Source: Paraflavitalea devenefica (GTDB taxonomy: Bacteria > Bacteroidota > Bacteroidia > Chitinophagales > Chitinophagaceae). Taken from it: DNA of 64,000 bases. The notes under the pieces were generated by a model. That model did no database searches. It was given only the letters and a program-made list of their open reading frames with translations, and was not told the origin of the DNA. The DNA is taken from positions 2,232,001 through 2,296,000 of the forward strand of contig NZ_JAARML010000002.1 of assembly GCF_011759375.1 (NCBI RefSeq), in the 5' to 3' direction. Shown piece after piece: positions 1 to 9,741 of this stretch (position 1 is the first letter of the stretch; every line of letters begins with the position of its first letter). The position numbers were made by a program, and so were the translations under genes.

Positions 1-144
1 AGGGTAGGGCCGGGCTCAGTGATCTTCCAGGCGGCTAACCAACTACACGGCCTGAAGAATATCGGTACCACGCAGGCCGTTTACCATGTCATCAAATGGA
101 AAACGGAAAAGACAGGAAAGCCAATTAAGGCAGGTAATTTGTAA
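1..144 (+). CDS. Cupin-domain protein, C-terminal fragment
   Basis: The first 47 codons read in frame from base 1 to a TAA at 142-144; the gene starts outside the window. The visible segment has the second half of a small cupin barrel: a G-P-G-S turn, then an N-Q-L-H-G-L-K-N stretch and a V-Y-H-V-I-K-W strand, typical of Cupin_2 proteins. The His in NQLHG sits where cupins place a metal ligand. The substrate cannot be told from this fragment. The 221 bases that follow hold no gene I can support. Confidence 0.55.
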   Translation, partial: RVGPGSVIFQAANQLHGLKNIGTTQAVYHVIKWKTEKTGKPIKAGNL

Positions 145-365
145 TGAGCACTATTTGATCGGACAAAGTCATTATCAAACTGACAAATCATCTTACAGGT
201 TGTTTCCAAAAGACTAACATTCTCTTAAAAGCGAACATATCCAGTACTAAATACGAACAATTTATATAAATACATCATTTATAAAGAATTAAATAACAGT
301 AATCGTATGATTTGGCATTTTCTTGGTTATTTTCATCATGAGTAAGTATACCAAAGTAGAACCGC

Positions 366-2726
366 ATGATAAAAAACTATTTCAAAATAGCATTTAGAAA
401 TATTATACGCCACAAGGCCTATTCAATTATCAATATTTCCGGCATGGCCATAGGCCTTGCATCGAGCATACTGATCCTGCTTTGGGTACAAAATGAACTG
501 AGCTACGACAAGTTTCATAAGAATGCCGGCCAGATATATCGCATAGCTGGCGATTTCGGTGATCTTAGAGTCGCAGTAAATTCGGAAGCTATGCCTGCCG
601 GGTTAAAAGCAGAACTGCCGGTTATTAAAGATTATGTCAGGTTAAGTTTGCCCTCTACCATCCTGTTTGAAGCAGGCGACACGAAATTTGAAGAAAAACG
701 CGTTTTCTATGCCGACCCAAGTTTCATGGATGTATTTTCCTTTCCCCTGGTAGCAGGTGATCGGGCTACTGCGTTAAACAGGGTGGATGGCATTTTAATA
801 ACGCAGGACATGGCCAAAAAATACTTCGGGAACGAAAACCCGATTGGCAAAATCTTGCGAAAAGACAATCGTGAAACTGTCGTCGTAACAGGTGTCCTGG
901 CAAACATTCCGGCCAATTCAGACCTGCAGTTCGATTTTATAATGCCAATGGCTGTCATTCTAAAAACAGCGGAGAATCAGACTTATAATTGGGAGAATTT
1001 TAATTTCTACACCTACATTCAATTAGCTCAAAGTTTTGATCCCTCTCCTGCAAATTTAGCAACCCTGGAAAAGCAAATGAAGCAGTTATTTACTAAGCAT
1101 AGCCCAATGCCGGTCGTGTTTCATTTGCAGCCTTTGACCAGGATCCATTTGGCGCCTGCAAGGATGGGAGATATGCCAGGTCACGGGAATGCGCAATATG
1201 TAAATATCTTTTTTATTACCGCTATTTTAATACTCATAGTGGCCTGCATCAATTTTATGAACCTGGCCACCGCACGCTCGGCCCGAAGGGCCAAGGAGAT
1301 TGGCTTGCGCAAAGTGTCAGGAGCCATACGTGGGCAGTTGATCCTCCAGTTTTTAGGCGAGGCTGTTTTTATCTCATTGGTGTCGCTGTTTCTTGCGGTT
1401 GTAGTTGTCCGCTTATTTTTGCCGGTGTTTAATAACATCGCGGACAAAAAATTGGCTATCCCTTTTTCCGATCTGCACTTCTGGTTAAATCTTTTGGGCA
1501 TCGCGTTATTGGTTGGATTGATTTCGGGCAGCTACCCGGCACTCTTTCTCTCCGGCTTCAACCCGGTCAAAGTGCTTAAAGGGAATCTAAGATCACTCGG
1601 CGGCAATTTGCTGTTCCGCAATGCTTTGGTGGTTGTTCAATTCACGGCATCTATCCTATTGCTGGTTGGCACGGTGGTTATTTATGATCAGCTTACATTC
1701 ATAAAAGAGCGTAACCCGGGTTTTGAAAAGGCCAACCTTTTATATATGCCCATCAAAGGAGACCTCTGGACCAGGCAGCAGGCCTTGAAAATTGCGTTAA
1801 AACAAAATCCGGTAACCAGTGATTTCGCCATCACTTCTGACCTGCCTACCAATCTTCTAGCCGGAAATGAAAGTGCGAATTGGGAAGGCAAAGATCCCAA
1901 CTTACAAATAGTTTACTCATTGATGGATGTCAATGAGGATTTTATAGACGTATTTAAGCTGAAGCTGGTAAATGGCAGAAGCTTTTCGAGATCATTTCCG
2001 GCCGATTCAAATAATTTCATGGTCAACGAAAAAATGCTGAGCGTTATGGGCTTGAGTCCCGAAGCAGCAGTTGGTAAGAAATTCTCGTTCACCGGAAGGG
2101 ATGGTACGATCATTGGCGTTGTTAAGGATTTTAATTTTAAACCGGCGCAACAGGCTATCGAGCCACTGATCTTGCGCTATAACAAAGACGGAGGTTTTGT
2201 AGTGGTGAGGACACTGCCGGGCAAAACTAAAGCAACCATACAGGCGCTGTCAAAAATCAGCCAGCAGCTCAACCCGGCCTATCCCTTCAAATTCGATTTC
2301 CTCGACCAGGATATGGCCAATCTTTATAAGGGCGAACAACAGATGAGCAATATTTTTAACCTTTTTGCTATTCTGGGCATTTTTATCGCTTGCCTGGGCC
2401 TGTATGGACTATCTGCTTTTATGGCCGAACAGCGCACGAAAGAAATTGGCGTCCGTAAAGTATTGGGTGCGTCCGTCATCAACCTGGTTTATTTATTATC
2501 CGCTGGTATCACGAAGTTGATTCTTATCGCAATAATTATTGCTACACCACTTTCCTGGTGGGCAGTGAATAGCTGGCTGGCAAATTTTGCCTACCATATC
2601 CAGGTAAGTTGGATGGTATTCTTCGTTGCCTGCGTCGGAGCATTGGGCATTGCATGGCTCACGGTTAGCTATGAATCTATAAAAGCGGCAATTGTAAACC
2701 CGATAAAGAGTTTGAGAACGGAGTAA
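366..2726 (+). CDS. ABC transporter permease, FtsX/MacB family
   Basis: A 786-residue inner-membrane protein of the duplicated FtsX type common in Bacteroidota. An N-terminal membrane segment (about residues 22-43, INISGMAIGLASSILILLWV) is followed by a MacB-like periplasmic domain. A first FtsX unit of three helices begins near residue 280 with ARSARRAKEIGLRKVSGA. The layout is then repeated, the last FtsX unit starting near residue 665 with the matching cytoplasmic motif EQRTKEIGVRKVLGAS. Such permeases pair with a MacB/LolD-type ATPase, usually encoded elsewhere; none lies beside it here. Members are linked to export or mechanotransmission of peptides or lipoproteins, but the cargo is unknown. 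Start chosen at the ATG giving the typical MIKNYFKIAFRNI opening. Confidence 0.9.
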   Translation: MIKNYFKIAFRNIIRHKAYSIINISGMAIGLASSILILLWVQNELSYDKFHKNAGQIYRIAGDFGDLRVAVNSEAMPAGLKAELPVIKDYVRLSLPSTILFEAGDTKFEEKRVFYADPSFMDVFSFPLVAGDRATALNRVDGILITQDMAKKYFGNENPIGKILRKDNRETVVVTGVLANIPANSDLQFDFIMPMAVILKTAENQTYNWENFNFYTYIQLAQSFDPSPANLATLEKQMKQLFTKHSPMPVVFHLQPLTRIHLAPARMGDMPGHGNAQYVNIFFITAILILIVACINFMNLATARSARRAKEIGLRKVSGAIRGQLILQFLGEAVFISLVSLFLAVVVVRLFLPVFNNIADKKLAIPFSDLHFWLNLLGIALLVGLISGSYPALFLSGFNPVKVLKGNLRSLGGNLLFRNALVVVQFTASILLLVGTVVIYDQLTFIKERNPGFEKANLLYMPIKGDLWTRQQALKIALKQNPVTSDFAITSDLPTNLLAGNESANWEGKDPNLQIVYSLMDVNEDFIDVFKLKLVNGRSFSRSFPADSNNFMVNEKMLSVMGLSPEAAVGKKFSFTGRDGTIIGVVKDFNFKPAQQAIEPLILRYNKDGGFVVVRTLPGKTKATIQALSKISQQLNPAYPFKFDFLDQDMANLYKGEQQMSNIFNLFAILGIFIACLGLYGLSAFMAEQRTKEIGVRKVLGASVINLVYLLSAGITKLILIAIIIATPLSWWAVNSWLANFAYHIQVSWMVFFVACVGALGIAWLTVSYESIKAAIVNPIKSLRTE

Positions 2727-3067
2727 TAGCTGTCGGGCAGAATCGATACCTAAAAGGAGTTCATTTTGTTTGAACTATTTAGCAACCTGGCATTGTAAGA
2801 TTAGCTTACTTTTTTTAAATGAATTGTCCGGTCAAATAGTGTCTATTACAGGTAATTAATCATACCATTTGCATATATTAGAATATTTCATAACACTGCA
2901 TAAAAATTATGTGGTATCCCAACCATATTGCTTCATTAACGTATTTAAAGGAAGGCTTAAAGGCTGTTTAATTTTTTATCAGTTATCTTAGTCCCTTGAG
3001 GGGCCTGCTTATGCTGAAATCTTCTACTATTTGCAACGGAAACTTATTTTTCAGGGTCAATACACCT
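2727..3067. other. Intergenic gap, no gene seen
   Basis: An AT-rich gap of 341 bases between the permease and the next secreted protein. It holds a weak terminator-like hairpin just after the permease (listed separately). I found no convincing TAnnTTTG promoter and no coding potential on either strand. Upstream ATG and TTG starts for the next gene at 3011 and 2996 would extend that gene into this gap. Confidence 0.5.
2795..2816 (+). terminator. Possible weak terminator after the FtsX permease
   Basis: GTAAG (2795-2799) and CTTAC (2805-2809) can pair around a 5-base loop and are followed by seven T. The stem is only 5 bp and AT-rich, so this is a weak candidate. Confidence 0.35.
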
Positions 3068-5074
3068 ATGCAACTACGAGTCGCTGTACTGGCACTAATC
3101 TTATTGCTAACCAATCGCTTACAAAGCCAAACCTGCACAACCCTGGGGCAAACCCCCGCCACTGCCTTCCCCGTTTGCGGATCAACGACTTTCAGTCAGG
3201 CCAATGTGCCCATTTGCGGCGGTACCGGCGTCCCTGTTCCGGACTGTGGCGCTGGCTATTCCGATAAAAATCCATTCTGGTACAAATTCACCTGCTTTAC
3301 CGGCGGTACGCTGGGGTTCGTGATCACCCCCAATGACCTGGGTGATGATTACGACTGGATGTTGTATGATATTACGGGGCGTAATCCGAATGATGTATTT
3401 ACCGATATCTCTTTGATCGTTACGGGCAACTGGGCCGGTACTTTTGGCCTCACCGGCGCTTCTGCCAACGGGGTATCCAAGATTGAATGTGGTTCCGACC
3501 CTGCCCAAAACAAGCCCACTTTTGCCAAAATGCCTGTACTTATAGCCGGCCATGAATACCTCCTGCTCATCAGCCATTTCACCGATTCACAAAGCGGGTA
3601 TAAATTATCCTTTGGCGGCGGCACAGCCGTGATCACAGACCCCAAGCTGCCAGATCTGCAAAGTGCTACGGCTGCCTGCGGCGGTACCATCCTGCGGGTG
3701 AAGCTGAACAAAAAAATGAAATGCAACAGTCTGGCGGCTAATGGCAGTGATTTCATCTTGTCGCCCGCTGCCGGTAATATCACTTCGGCTACAGGAATAG
3801 GTTGCAGTGGTAGCTTTGATATGGACAGCGTAGTGCTCACAGTGAGTGGTGTCATTGCACCCGGCACGTATGACATTATCATGAAAAAGGGAAGTGATGG
3901 CAATACCATAAAAGATAATTGCGACCGGGAAATACCGGATGGGTCGAAAATTGCTGTTACGGTGTACCCTGCCGTACCTACACCAATGGACAGCATTAAG
4001 CCGGTATCCTGCGAGCCGGATGTGCTGCAACTGGTATTCAGGAACCTTATCCGGTGTAATTCCATTGCCCCCAATGGAAGCGATTTTGTGATCAATGGTT
4101 TGCCGGTTGGCATCAAAGGAGCTTCCGGCGTCTGTAACAATGGACTTACATCTGTCATCAACATACAATTGACCGGCCCTATACAAACAGCAGGTACCTG
4201 GAGTGTACAACTGGTACGGGGTACTGATGGCAATACCATTATTGATGAATGTGGATTTGAAACACCTGCCTCGGCCCTGCCTTTTGTTACCTACGACACG
4301 GTGAATGCCGACTTCAGTTATAACATTCTATGGGGTTGTAAGAAAGATACCGTGGAATTCTTCCATCCGGGCGCTAATAACGTCAATGAGTGGCACTGGA
4401 ATTTTGACCATGTTGGCGGCAGCCAGTTGCAGAACCCCGTTTTTATTTTCCCCACCTTCGGCAGCAAAACAGTTTCGCTGGCCGTAAACAATGGCGTGTG
4501 CAGCGACAGCACGGCTGTTACCGTGCTCCTGGATAATGCCATGGACGCCCGGTTTGGCTATCCGGAGTTCCTCTGTCCGGAAGACAGGGCTGTCTTCACC
4601 GATAGCAGCATGGGTAAGATCGTTGCCTGGAACTGGACTTTCAGCAATGGCAATTCCAGCGGGCAGCAGCAGCCCGAACCCCAGCGCTATCCAAGGCCTG
4701 TGGCAAGGACCGTATTATATACCGTGAAGCTGGTGGTGGAAAATGATAAGAACTGCTTTGATTCAGTCACGCACAAGGTAGGGGTAGTCACTTCCTGCTA
4801 CATCGTTGTTCCCAGCGCCTTTAGCCCCAATGGTGATAACAACAATGAATACCTATACCCGCTCAATGCATTCAAAGCCACCAATCTGCTATTCAGGGTG
4901 TATAACCGGTATGGGCAGGTCGTTTTTGAAACAAATGACTGGAAAAAAAGATGGGATGGCACTTTGAATGGGCAGAAACAACCGTCCGGCATATACGTAT
5001 GGACACTCTCCTTTATTCACAGCGATACGAAACAAAAGATTGTTCAAAAAGGAACTACAGCCCTCATACGGTAA
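3068..5074 (+). CDS. Secreted protein with PKD-like domains and CHU_C (T9SS type B) C-terminus
   Basis: A 668-residue secreted protein when started at the ATG at 3068, which gives a clean signal peptide (MQLRVAVLALILLLTNRLQSQ). An ATG at 3011 and a TTG at 2996 would add 19 or 24 residues. After a Cys-rich N-terminal region come two similar Ig-like modules with the repeated phrase ...GSDF...CxxE/CDxE. Two PKD-like domains follow (WHWNFDHVGG and WNWTFSNG cores). The end is a gliding-motility-associated CHU_C domain: VPSAFSPNGDNNNEYL, VYNRYGQVVF and a final KGTTALIR. CHU_C domains direct type IX secretion across the outer membrane and cell-surface attachment. The role of the body of the protein is not clear; adhesion or glycan binding is plausible. 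Confidence 0.88.
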   Translation: MQLRVAVLALILLLTNRLQSQTCTTLGQTPATAFPVCGSTTFSQANVPICGGTGVPVPDCGAGYSDKNPFWYKFTCFTGGTLGFVITPNDLGDDYDWMLYDITGRNPNDVFTDISLIVTGNWAGTFGLTGASANGVSKIECGSDPAQNKPTFAKMPVLIAGHEYLLLISHFTDSQSGYKLSFGGGTAVITDPKLPDLQSATAACGGTILRVKLNKKMKCNSLAANGSDFILSPAAGNITSATGIGCSGSFDMDSVVLTVSGVIAPGTYDIIMKKGSDGNTIKDNCDREIPDGSKIAVTVYPAVPTPMDSIKPVSCEPDVLQLVFRNLIRCNSIAPNGSDFVINGLPVGIKGASGVCNNGLTSVINIQLTGPIQTAGTWSVQLVRGTDGNTIIDECGFETPASALPFVTYDTVNADFSYNILWGCKKDTVEFFHPGANNVNEWHWNFDHVGGSQLQNPVFIFPTFGSKTVSLAVNNGVCSDSTAVTVLLDNAMDARFGYPEFLCPEDRAVFTDSSMGKIVAWNWTFSNGNSSGQQQPEPQRYPRPVARTVLYTVKLVVENDKNCFDSVTHKVGVVTSCYIVVPSAFSPNGDNNNEYLYPLNAFKATNLLFRVYNRYGQVVFETNDWKKRWDGTLNGQKQPSGIYVWTLSFIHSDTKQKIVQKGTTALIR

Positions 5075-5100
5075 TGTAAACACACCGCCCGCTAAATGAA

Positions 5101-5126
5101 AAAGGAGCCTTATCCGGGCTCCCTTT
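5101..5126. terminator. Bidirectional terminator between convergent genes
   Basis: GGAGCC (5104-5109) pairs with GGCTCC (5117-5122), flanked by A on the left and T on the right. Read on the minus strand, the hairpin ends in five T, suiting the RRM gene; read on the plus strand it serves the T9SS gene more weakly. Confidence 0.65.
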
Positions 5127-5145
5127 CGTATATACACATTCAGCA

Positions 5146-5418
5146 CTAATAAAAATTCGCTCTGCTTGCCAGATCGTCTCTTCGTTTGGACTCATTCACT
5201 TTAAGGACCCGGCCATCAAGCATTACCCCGTTTAAGGCAAGAATAGCTTTTTCCGCTTCCCCGTTTTCAGGCATATCTATAAAAGCAAACCCACGGCTGC
5301 GGTTGGTGATCTTATCCATGATGATGGCAACAGAAGTAACAATTCCATAGGGAGAGAATAATTTTTTCAGGTCTTCCACTTGTACAGTGAAGCCTAAATT
5401 CGAAACATAAATGTTCAT
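5146..5418 (-). CDS. RNA-binding protein with a single RRM domain
   Basis: A 90-residue protein made almost entirely of one RNA recognition motif. RNP2 is at residues 3-8 (IYVSNL) and RNP1 near residue 43 (RGFAFIDM), with the usual beta-alpha-beta spacing and a short charged tail (SKRRDD). Small single-RRM proteins of this kind are common in Bacteroidota and cyanobacteria and bind single-stranded RNA, often in cold or stress responses. It acts in the cytosol. The gene is divergent from the GH130 gene with 227 bases between, and convergent with the T9SS gene, sharing the terminator at 5101-5126. Confidence 0.92.
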   Translation of the reverse strand: MNIYVSNLGFTVQVEDLKKLFSPYGIVTSVAIIMDKITNRSRGFAFIDMPENGEAEKAILALNGVMLDGRVLKVNESKRRDDLASRANFY

Positions 5419-5645
5419 TTCAATGAATTTAGAAGTAAAAGTTATCTGAGAAAAAGCAGGAGGTAAAGGAAGATCAATTGGTAGTGCTATTCATTCGCAT
5501 TACTAAGTGCTGGTAAACTCAAATCATTAACTCCCTCAAGATAGCTGTATTTTTCCATCTTTCCTATTATATTTAGTGTATTGTATTTAACAGATGTTCC
5601 TCTACCTTCACCGGTCATTCTTTCGTTTAATACATTTATCGCTGC

Positions 5646-7106
5646 ATGAAACTACAGGTTAACAGAACAGGCATTAGATTGAGTCCCGACTTTACGAAGG
5701 TAATTCCAAGGTTTTTTAATACTGGCGATGAACGCTCCCTGGCACTGATCTATAAAGTGTTGCAGATGCCGGATAAGGAAGCGGAGGATACATTGCTCCG
5801 GGTGTTTGATGAGTTCAGTAAACGCTACCGGAACATCGAGGTTATTTTTGAAAAGCATTTTGATTTGATCAGGCACCTGCTGCCGGAAAAAGAACAACTT
5901 ACGCTATCCAAACAAAGAAAACTGCTCATTGGATCTTACTTTACCATGGAATATTCTTTGGAAGCTGCCGCACTCTTCAATCCTTCCATAGTGGAAGATC
6001 CGGATCAGTCTGGTACAACGGCCGATGAAAAAAATGTGATCATCAGTTTAAGGGCTACAGGTGAAGGACATATTTCATCACTGGTATTTAAACGGGGAAA
6101 ACTGGACAAGAATTCCATGATCCATTTTGAGTCTTCGGGCAGGTTCGTAAGCGAAGGACTGATTACAGAAAAAAAGAGGAATAACAAGGCTGCTTTTGAA
6201 GAACTATTGAGTCACACCATATTACCCGGACCTATACGCCAGGATATTCTCCATCAGTTGCACGATACCTTTTCCTACAAAGAACTGGAATCAATTCTTA
6301 AAAACGCCTTGCGACAGATTGACTCCGCCACAGAAAGAAATAAGCTGAAATATGACATCCTCAGTATGGTAAACACCAGTTATGAAGTGAACTTCCCTGC
6401 TGATTCATTAATCACTGAGCGGGTCATTTTCCCGGTTACCTTTACGGAGAAAAACGGCATTGAGGATGCCCGGTTTGTAAAATTTACAGCAGAAGATGGG
6501 ACTGTTCGCTATATCGCTACTTATACAGCCTATGATGGTTCTTTTATTTTACCTCACCTGATTGAAACAAAAGACTTCCTGCGTTTTAAAATATCGGCCC
6601 TTCATGGAAAAGCGGCCATTAACAAAGGCATGGCTTTATTTCCAAGAAAAGTAAATGGTCAGTATGTGATGCTTGCCCGTATTGACGGGATCAACAATTA
6701 TATTATGTTCTCAGATGACCTGTACCTGTGGGAAACCGCCACTTTATTACAGCATCCACAGTCACCCTGGGAATTTGTGCAAATCGGCAACGGTGGTTCT
6801 CCCATTGAAACTGAACAAGGATGGCTTGTTATTACGCATGGAGTGGGACCTATGCGTAAATATTGCCTGGGGGCCAGCCTGCTTGATCTGAATGATCCTT
6901 CCAAAGAACTGGGGAGACTAAAAGAGCCGTTACTGATGCCCAACGAGGAAGAGCGGCATGGGTATGTACCTAATGTAGTATACTCCTGCGGATCATTTAT
7001 TCATGGTGATACCCTGTTTCTCCCATATGCTGTTTCAGATCATGCTACTTCATTTGCCACTGTTTCTTTAAGCGGATTATTGGATGAGATCATGAGTAGC
7101 CGTTAA
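5646..7106 (+). CDS. GH130-family glycosidase/phosphorylase
   Basis: A 486-residue cytosolic protein (no signal peptide). The N-terminal 90 residues are helical; a five-bladed beta-propeller follows, beginning near residue 105 with SLEAAALFNPSIVEDPD, a pattern typical of the long GH130 group. Further propeller features are RFVKFTAEDG, NKGMALFPRK and the C-terminal HGYVPNVVYSCG. GH130 enzymes include phosphorylases acting on beta-mannosides and some hydrolases; which activity this one has cannot be read from sequence. It ends 5 bases from the stop of the convergent helical-toroid gene, which itself is paired with a GT4 glycosyltransferase. The trio probably makes or recycles a mannose-containing glycan. 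Confidence 0.85.
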   Translation: MKLQVNRTGIRLSPDFTKVIPRFFNTGDERSLALIYKVLQMPDKEAEDTLLRVFDEFSKRYRNIEVIFEKHFDLIRHLLPEKEQLTLSKQRKLLIGSYFTMEYSLEAAALFNPSIVEDPDQSGTTADEKNVIISLRATGEGHISSLVFKRGKLDKNSMIHFESSGRFVSEGLITEKKRNNKAAFEELLSHTILPGPIRQDILHQLHDTFSYKELESILKNALRQIDSATERNKLKYDILSMVNTSYEVNFPADSLITERVIFPVTFTEKNGIEDARFVKFTAEDGTVRYIATYTAYDGSFILPHLIETKDFLRFKISALHGKAAINKGMALFPRKVNGQYVMLARIDGINNYIMFSDDLYLWETATLLQHPQSPWEFVQIGNGGSPIETEQGWLVITHGVGPMRKYCLGASLLDLNDPSKELGRLKEPLLMPNEEERHGYVPNVVYSCGSFIHGDTLFLPYAVSDHATSFATVSLSGLLDEIMSSR

Positions 7107-7111
7107 TCAGC

Positions 7112-8197
7112 TCATTCTGCCAGTGCTGAGGCTACTACTATATGTGATATCCAATAAGCGAGTGTACTTTCCGCACCCTGGTTCTGGTTGATCCCTGAAG
7201 GGTGTAAGCCATCCGCACATCCCCCCGTAAAAGGATCATACAGCGACACCCCGAGGTCATTGGCGCCCAGGAACCATTGATAGCTTTTGTACATACGTGT
7301 CAGGTATTCTTGCTCCCGGGTAATACGGAATGCCTGCTGATAAAAAAGGACCATAGCCATTACATCTATGCCCTGCTGATCGAACTGAGCTGCAACGCCG
7401 CCCTTTTTAAGCCATCCTTCGTTACCTATGGGTCTTACTATTCCATGATTAAATACTTTAGATTCAAGAAAGCTCATAGATTCCAGGGCAATGGTCAGGT
7501 ATTCTTCATGCTGCGTAACCTCGTAGGCATTTAATAAAGCCAATGGCGGTATGGCATTATCATACGTGAGAATAGGCTCAAACCAATCCCATCCATCCTC
7601 CTGGTTATCCTTATACATCCTGGTCAACTTATCGGAAAGATGAATGACCATCTCTCTTTTCACATCATCCGGAAAATTGTATTTGATATACTGGCAGATG
7701 CCTATAATGGAACTGGCAATAGCACGTAAAGAGATCAGTTTGCCTACATGAGGATAGGCCTTATTAAAAATGTCTATACCGGTTTTAGTGAGCAGGGGTG
7801 TTACGCCTTCGTTGACTAAAAATCCCAGCGCCATCAGCGTCCTTCCAAAAGAATCTTCCGAACCCCGCTCTTCATGTGTTACTTTGGAATAACTCATAAA
7901 ATTGAGGAAATGTCCATCGCTCGTTTGCATATAATGGATAAAACTCAGGTATATGGGAAGCAGGGAGGTAATTACCTCCTTTTTTTTGTTCTTACTCGCC
8001 CACACAGCCAGCAATAAAGCCCGGGCATTATCATCAATGCAATACCCTTCCTTCCTGTTTGGCATGTCAAATACGGCATGTTGAATAATGCCGGTAAGGT
8101 CTGTTAAATTATTAATGTGCTTAAAATTTAAGGCCGGTAACTGAGCCGCGCTGAAAGGCGCCGGCTTTGAAGAACGTATCATTGTTTTCGTTTCCAT
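7112..8197 (-). CDS. Helical-toroid (six-hairpin-like) protein paired with a GT4 glycosyltransferase
   Basis: A 361-residue protein without signal peptide. Repeated helical hairpins and motifs such as GYCIDDNARALLL near residue 47, DSFGRTLMALG and EDGWDWFEPILTYDNAIPPLALL fit an alpha/alpha toroid of the glycosidase/epimerase type. In related Bacteroidota proteins a similar domain is found next to, or fused behind, a GT4 glycosyltransferase. Here it is a separate gene 16 bases downstream of the GT4 gene, so the two probably form one operon and one functional unit. Conserved acidic residues (the DD of CIDDNAR, the ED of EDGWDWFE) could be catalytic, but the reaction is not known. An alternative start is the internal Met at residue 6. 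Confidence 0.7.
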   Translation of the reverse strand: METKTMIRSSKPAPFSAAQLPALNFKHINNLTDLTGIIQHAVFDMPNRKEGYCIDDNARALLLAVWASKNKKKEVITSLLPIYLSFIHYMQTSDGHFLNFMSYSKVTHEERGSEDSFGRTLMALGFLVNEGVTPLLTKTGIDIFNKAYPHVGKLISLRAIASSIIGICQYIKYNFPDDVKREMVIHLSDKLTRMYKDNQEDGWDWFEPILTYDNAIPPLALLNAYEVTQHEEYLTIALESMSFLESKVFNHGIVRPIGNEGWLKKGGVAAQFDQQGIDVMAMVLFYQQAFRITREQEYLTRMYKSYQWFLGANDLGVSLYDPFTGGCADGLHPSGINQNQGAESTLAYWISHIVVASALAE

Positions 8198-8213
8198 ATA
8201 AACTTTTTATGAA

Positions 8214-9401
8214 TTAACGGGCTATCCCGGCCGGTACCTCAGTAGCGACAGTTGGGGTGCCCAGAATGCCACCAAATAATTGTGTATGCGCCTGAGCTAC
8301 ATTTGTCCAGGTGGTGTCTCTTGTTTTTAAAAATGCGTTGTGCCCCATTTGAGTTCTCAGTTTGCTGTTTTCCAGCAATAGCACGCCCTGCTCCGCCAAC
8401 TCATTTTCTCCGCTGCCTGTGAGGATAATGCCTGTTTCCTCATCCAGCATTTCTTTAGCCAAAACAAATGAATTAGAGATAATAGGACATCCGGCGCTCA
8501 TCGCATACAAGAAAGTGCCGCTTACTGCCTGGTCAGGATCTTTGGAAGTAAACAGGTATATGTCTGTTAATGCCAGGTACTCCATAAGCTTTTTCGTAGG
8601 TACATATTCGTTCACCAGCCGTACGTTCTGTTGGAGGTCGTAATCATCAATGATCTGTTGCAGGTAATTACGGTATTTTTCACCTTCCTGCTGTAACAGG
8701 TTGGGATGGGTATTACCTATTACAACATACATGGCCTGTGGAAACTTACTGCTGATTGCTTTCATGGCCATAATCCCCTTTTCTATTCCTTTATTAGGAC
8801 TTAGTAAGCCAAAAGTAGTAAGCACCAGTTTATTGCTAAGACCGTAATCCTGTTTTAAGTCATGGATATTTTCCTTACTGGCCGTATGTGTGCCATGAGG
8901 TATGATGATAATTTTTGCTGTACTGATATGATAATCCTCCTTCAGCAGGCGGGCGGAATTTTTTGTCATTACAATGATTTTATCCGCCAGCAAACAGATC
9001 GCTTCAACAACCTTTGATCTTTTAACATCCGGGGTGGGCAATACGGTATGAAACCGGATAATAAATGGTTTTTCCAGGAGGGCTAAAAAGCCCAGTAAAT
9101 ATTCACCCAGCTCACCGCCATACAAACCAAATTCATGTTCAATACAAATCAGCTCAATAGAAGTGTCCTGGTTAATAAGGTGAGCTGTTTCAATGCAGGA
9201 ATCCAACTGGTGAGCGTCCATTACCAGGCTAACGGGGAAATTATACAGTCCTGCATTCGACTTTTTATCCAATGCGCAAACAGTAATGATAAACGCGTTT
9301 TTTTTATTAAAGTTGATCGCATTCAGGAGGTCCTGTGTAAAACTGGCTATCCCACACTTCGCCGGCGGAAACGTGCTTATGAAAAGTATCTTTGATGGCA
9401 T
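8214..9401 (-). CDS. GT4-like glycosyltransferase
   Basis: A two-Rossmann-fold (GT-B) glycosyltransferase. The N-terminal domain opens with KILFISTFPPAKCGIASFTQDL, an acceptor-side glycine-rich loop. The C-terminal nucleotide-sugar domain starts near residue 190 (LVLTTFGLLSPNKGIEKGIMAM) and carries the usual LMEYLALTDIYLF and AMSAGCPIISNS motifs. The EX7E motif of GT4 enzymes is not preserved: Q291 and Y299 occupy the two Glu positions. This may mark a subfamily with altered chemistry. The start at 9401 gives a compact beginning; an upstream ATG at 9416 adds five residues. The gene is transcribed with the helical-toroid gene and convergent with the GH130 gene. Confidence 0.85.
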   Translation of the reverse strand: MPSKILFISTFPPAKCGIASFTQDLLNAINFNKKNAFIITVCALDKKSNAGLYNFPVSLVMDAHQLDSCIETAHLINQDTSIELICIEHEFGLYGGELGEYLLGFLALLEKPFIIRFHTVLPTPDVKRSKVVEAICLLADKIIVMTKNSARLLKEDYHISTAKIIIIPHGTHTASKENIHDLKQDYGLSNKLVLTTFGLLSPNKGIEKGIMAMKAISSKFPQAMYVVIGNTHPNLLQQEGEKYRNYLQQIIDDYDLQQNVRLVNEYVPTKKLMEYLALTDIYLFTSKDPDQAVSGTFLYAMSAGCPIISNSFVLAKEMLDEETGIILTGSGENELAEQGVLLLENSKLRTQMGHNAFLKTRDTTWTNVAQAHTQLFGGILGTPTVATEVPAGIAR

Positions 9402-9741
9402 AATGGCTGGTGTCATACTTATTAAATATGTTAATTAAATAATGCGCAATACAGCTTACGCCTGACGGGGCAGGTGTAACACTTAAACCAGTATTGCAAA
9501 AACTAAACATTGGAAGCCCGGGTAAGAATAGCTTACAAAAACGGGAAGAACGATCTTAGGTTGAAGGAATAGCTTCTGAATTAATTAAAGGTAGTTCATT
9601 TAGTTGGAGCGGCCTATTAAATTATGCAGGAATGCTTTTAAGGATAGCACAGAACACATGGTCTGTCTGCGTTTGGTTTCGTTTGTCTTACTGTAGTTTG
9701 TGTATATTGATCATCAAAATTGTACATTTGGGAAACCAGGT
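9402..9741. other. Divergent intergenic region, GT4 / fucosidase
   Basis: About 340 bases between divergent genes. On the plus strand TACATTTG (9723-9730) matches the TAnnTTTG -7 box, with TTTG at 9697-9700, 22 bases upstream (slightly long spacing). It lies only 11 bases before the fucosidase ATG. No gene or clear minus-strand promoter was found in the rest. Confidence 0.4.

Noticed and set aside
1..144. Considered as a full small cupin gene
   Set aside because: No start codon lies in frame inside the window; only the C-terminal part is visible.
3349..4239. Long open frame of 296 codons on the minus strand inside the T9SS gene
   Set aside because: It lies wholly antisense to a gene with clear domains, has no family features, and its composition follows the plus-strand codon pattern.
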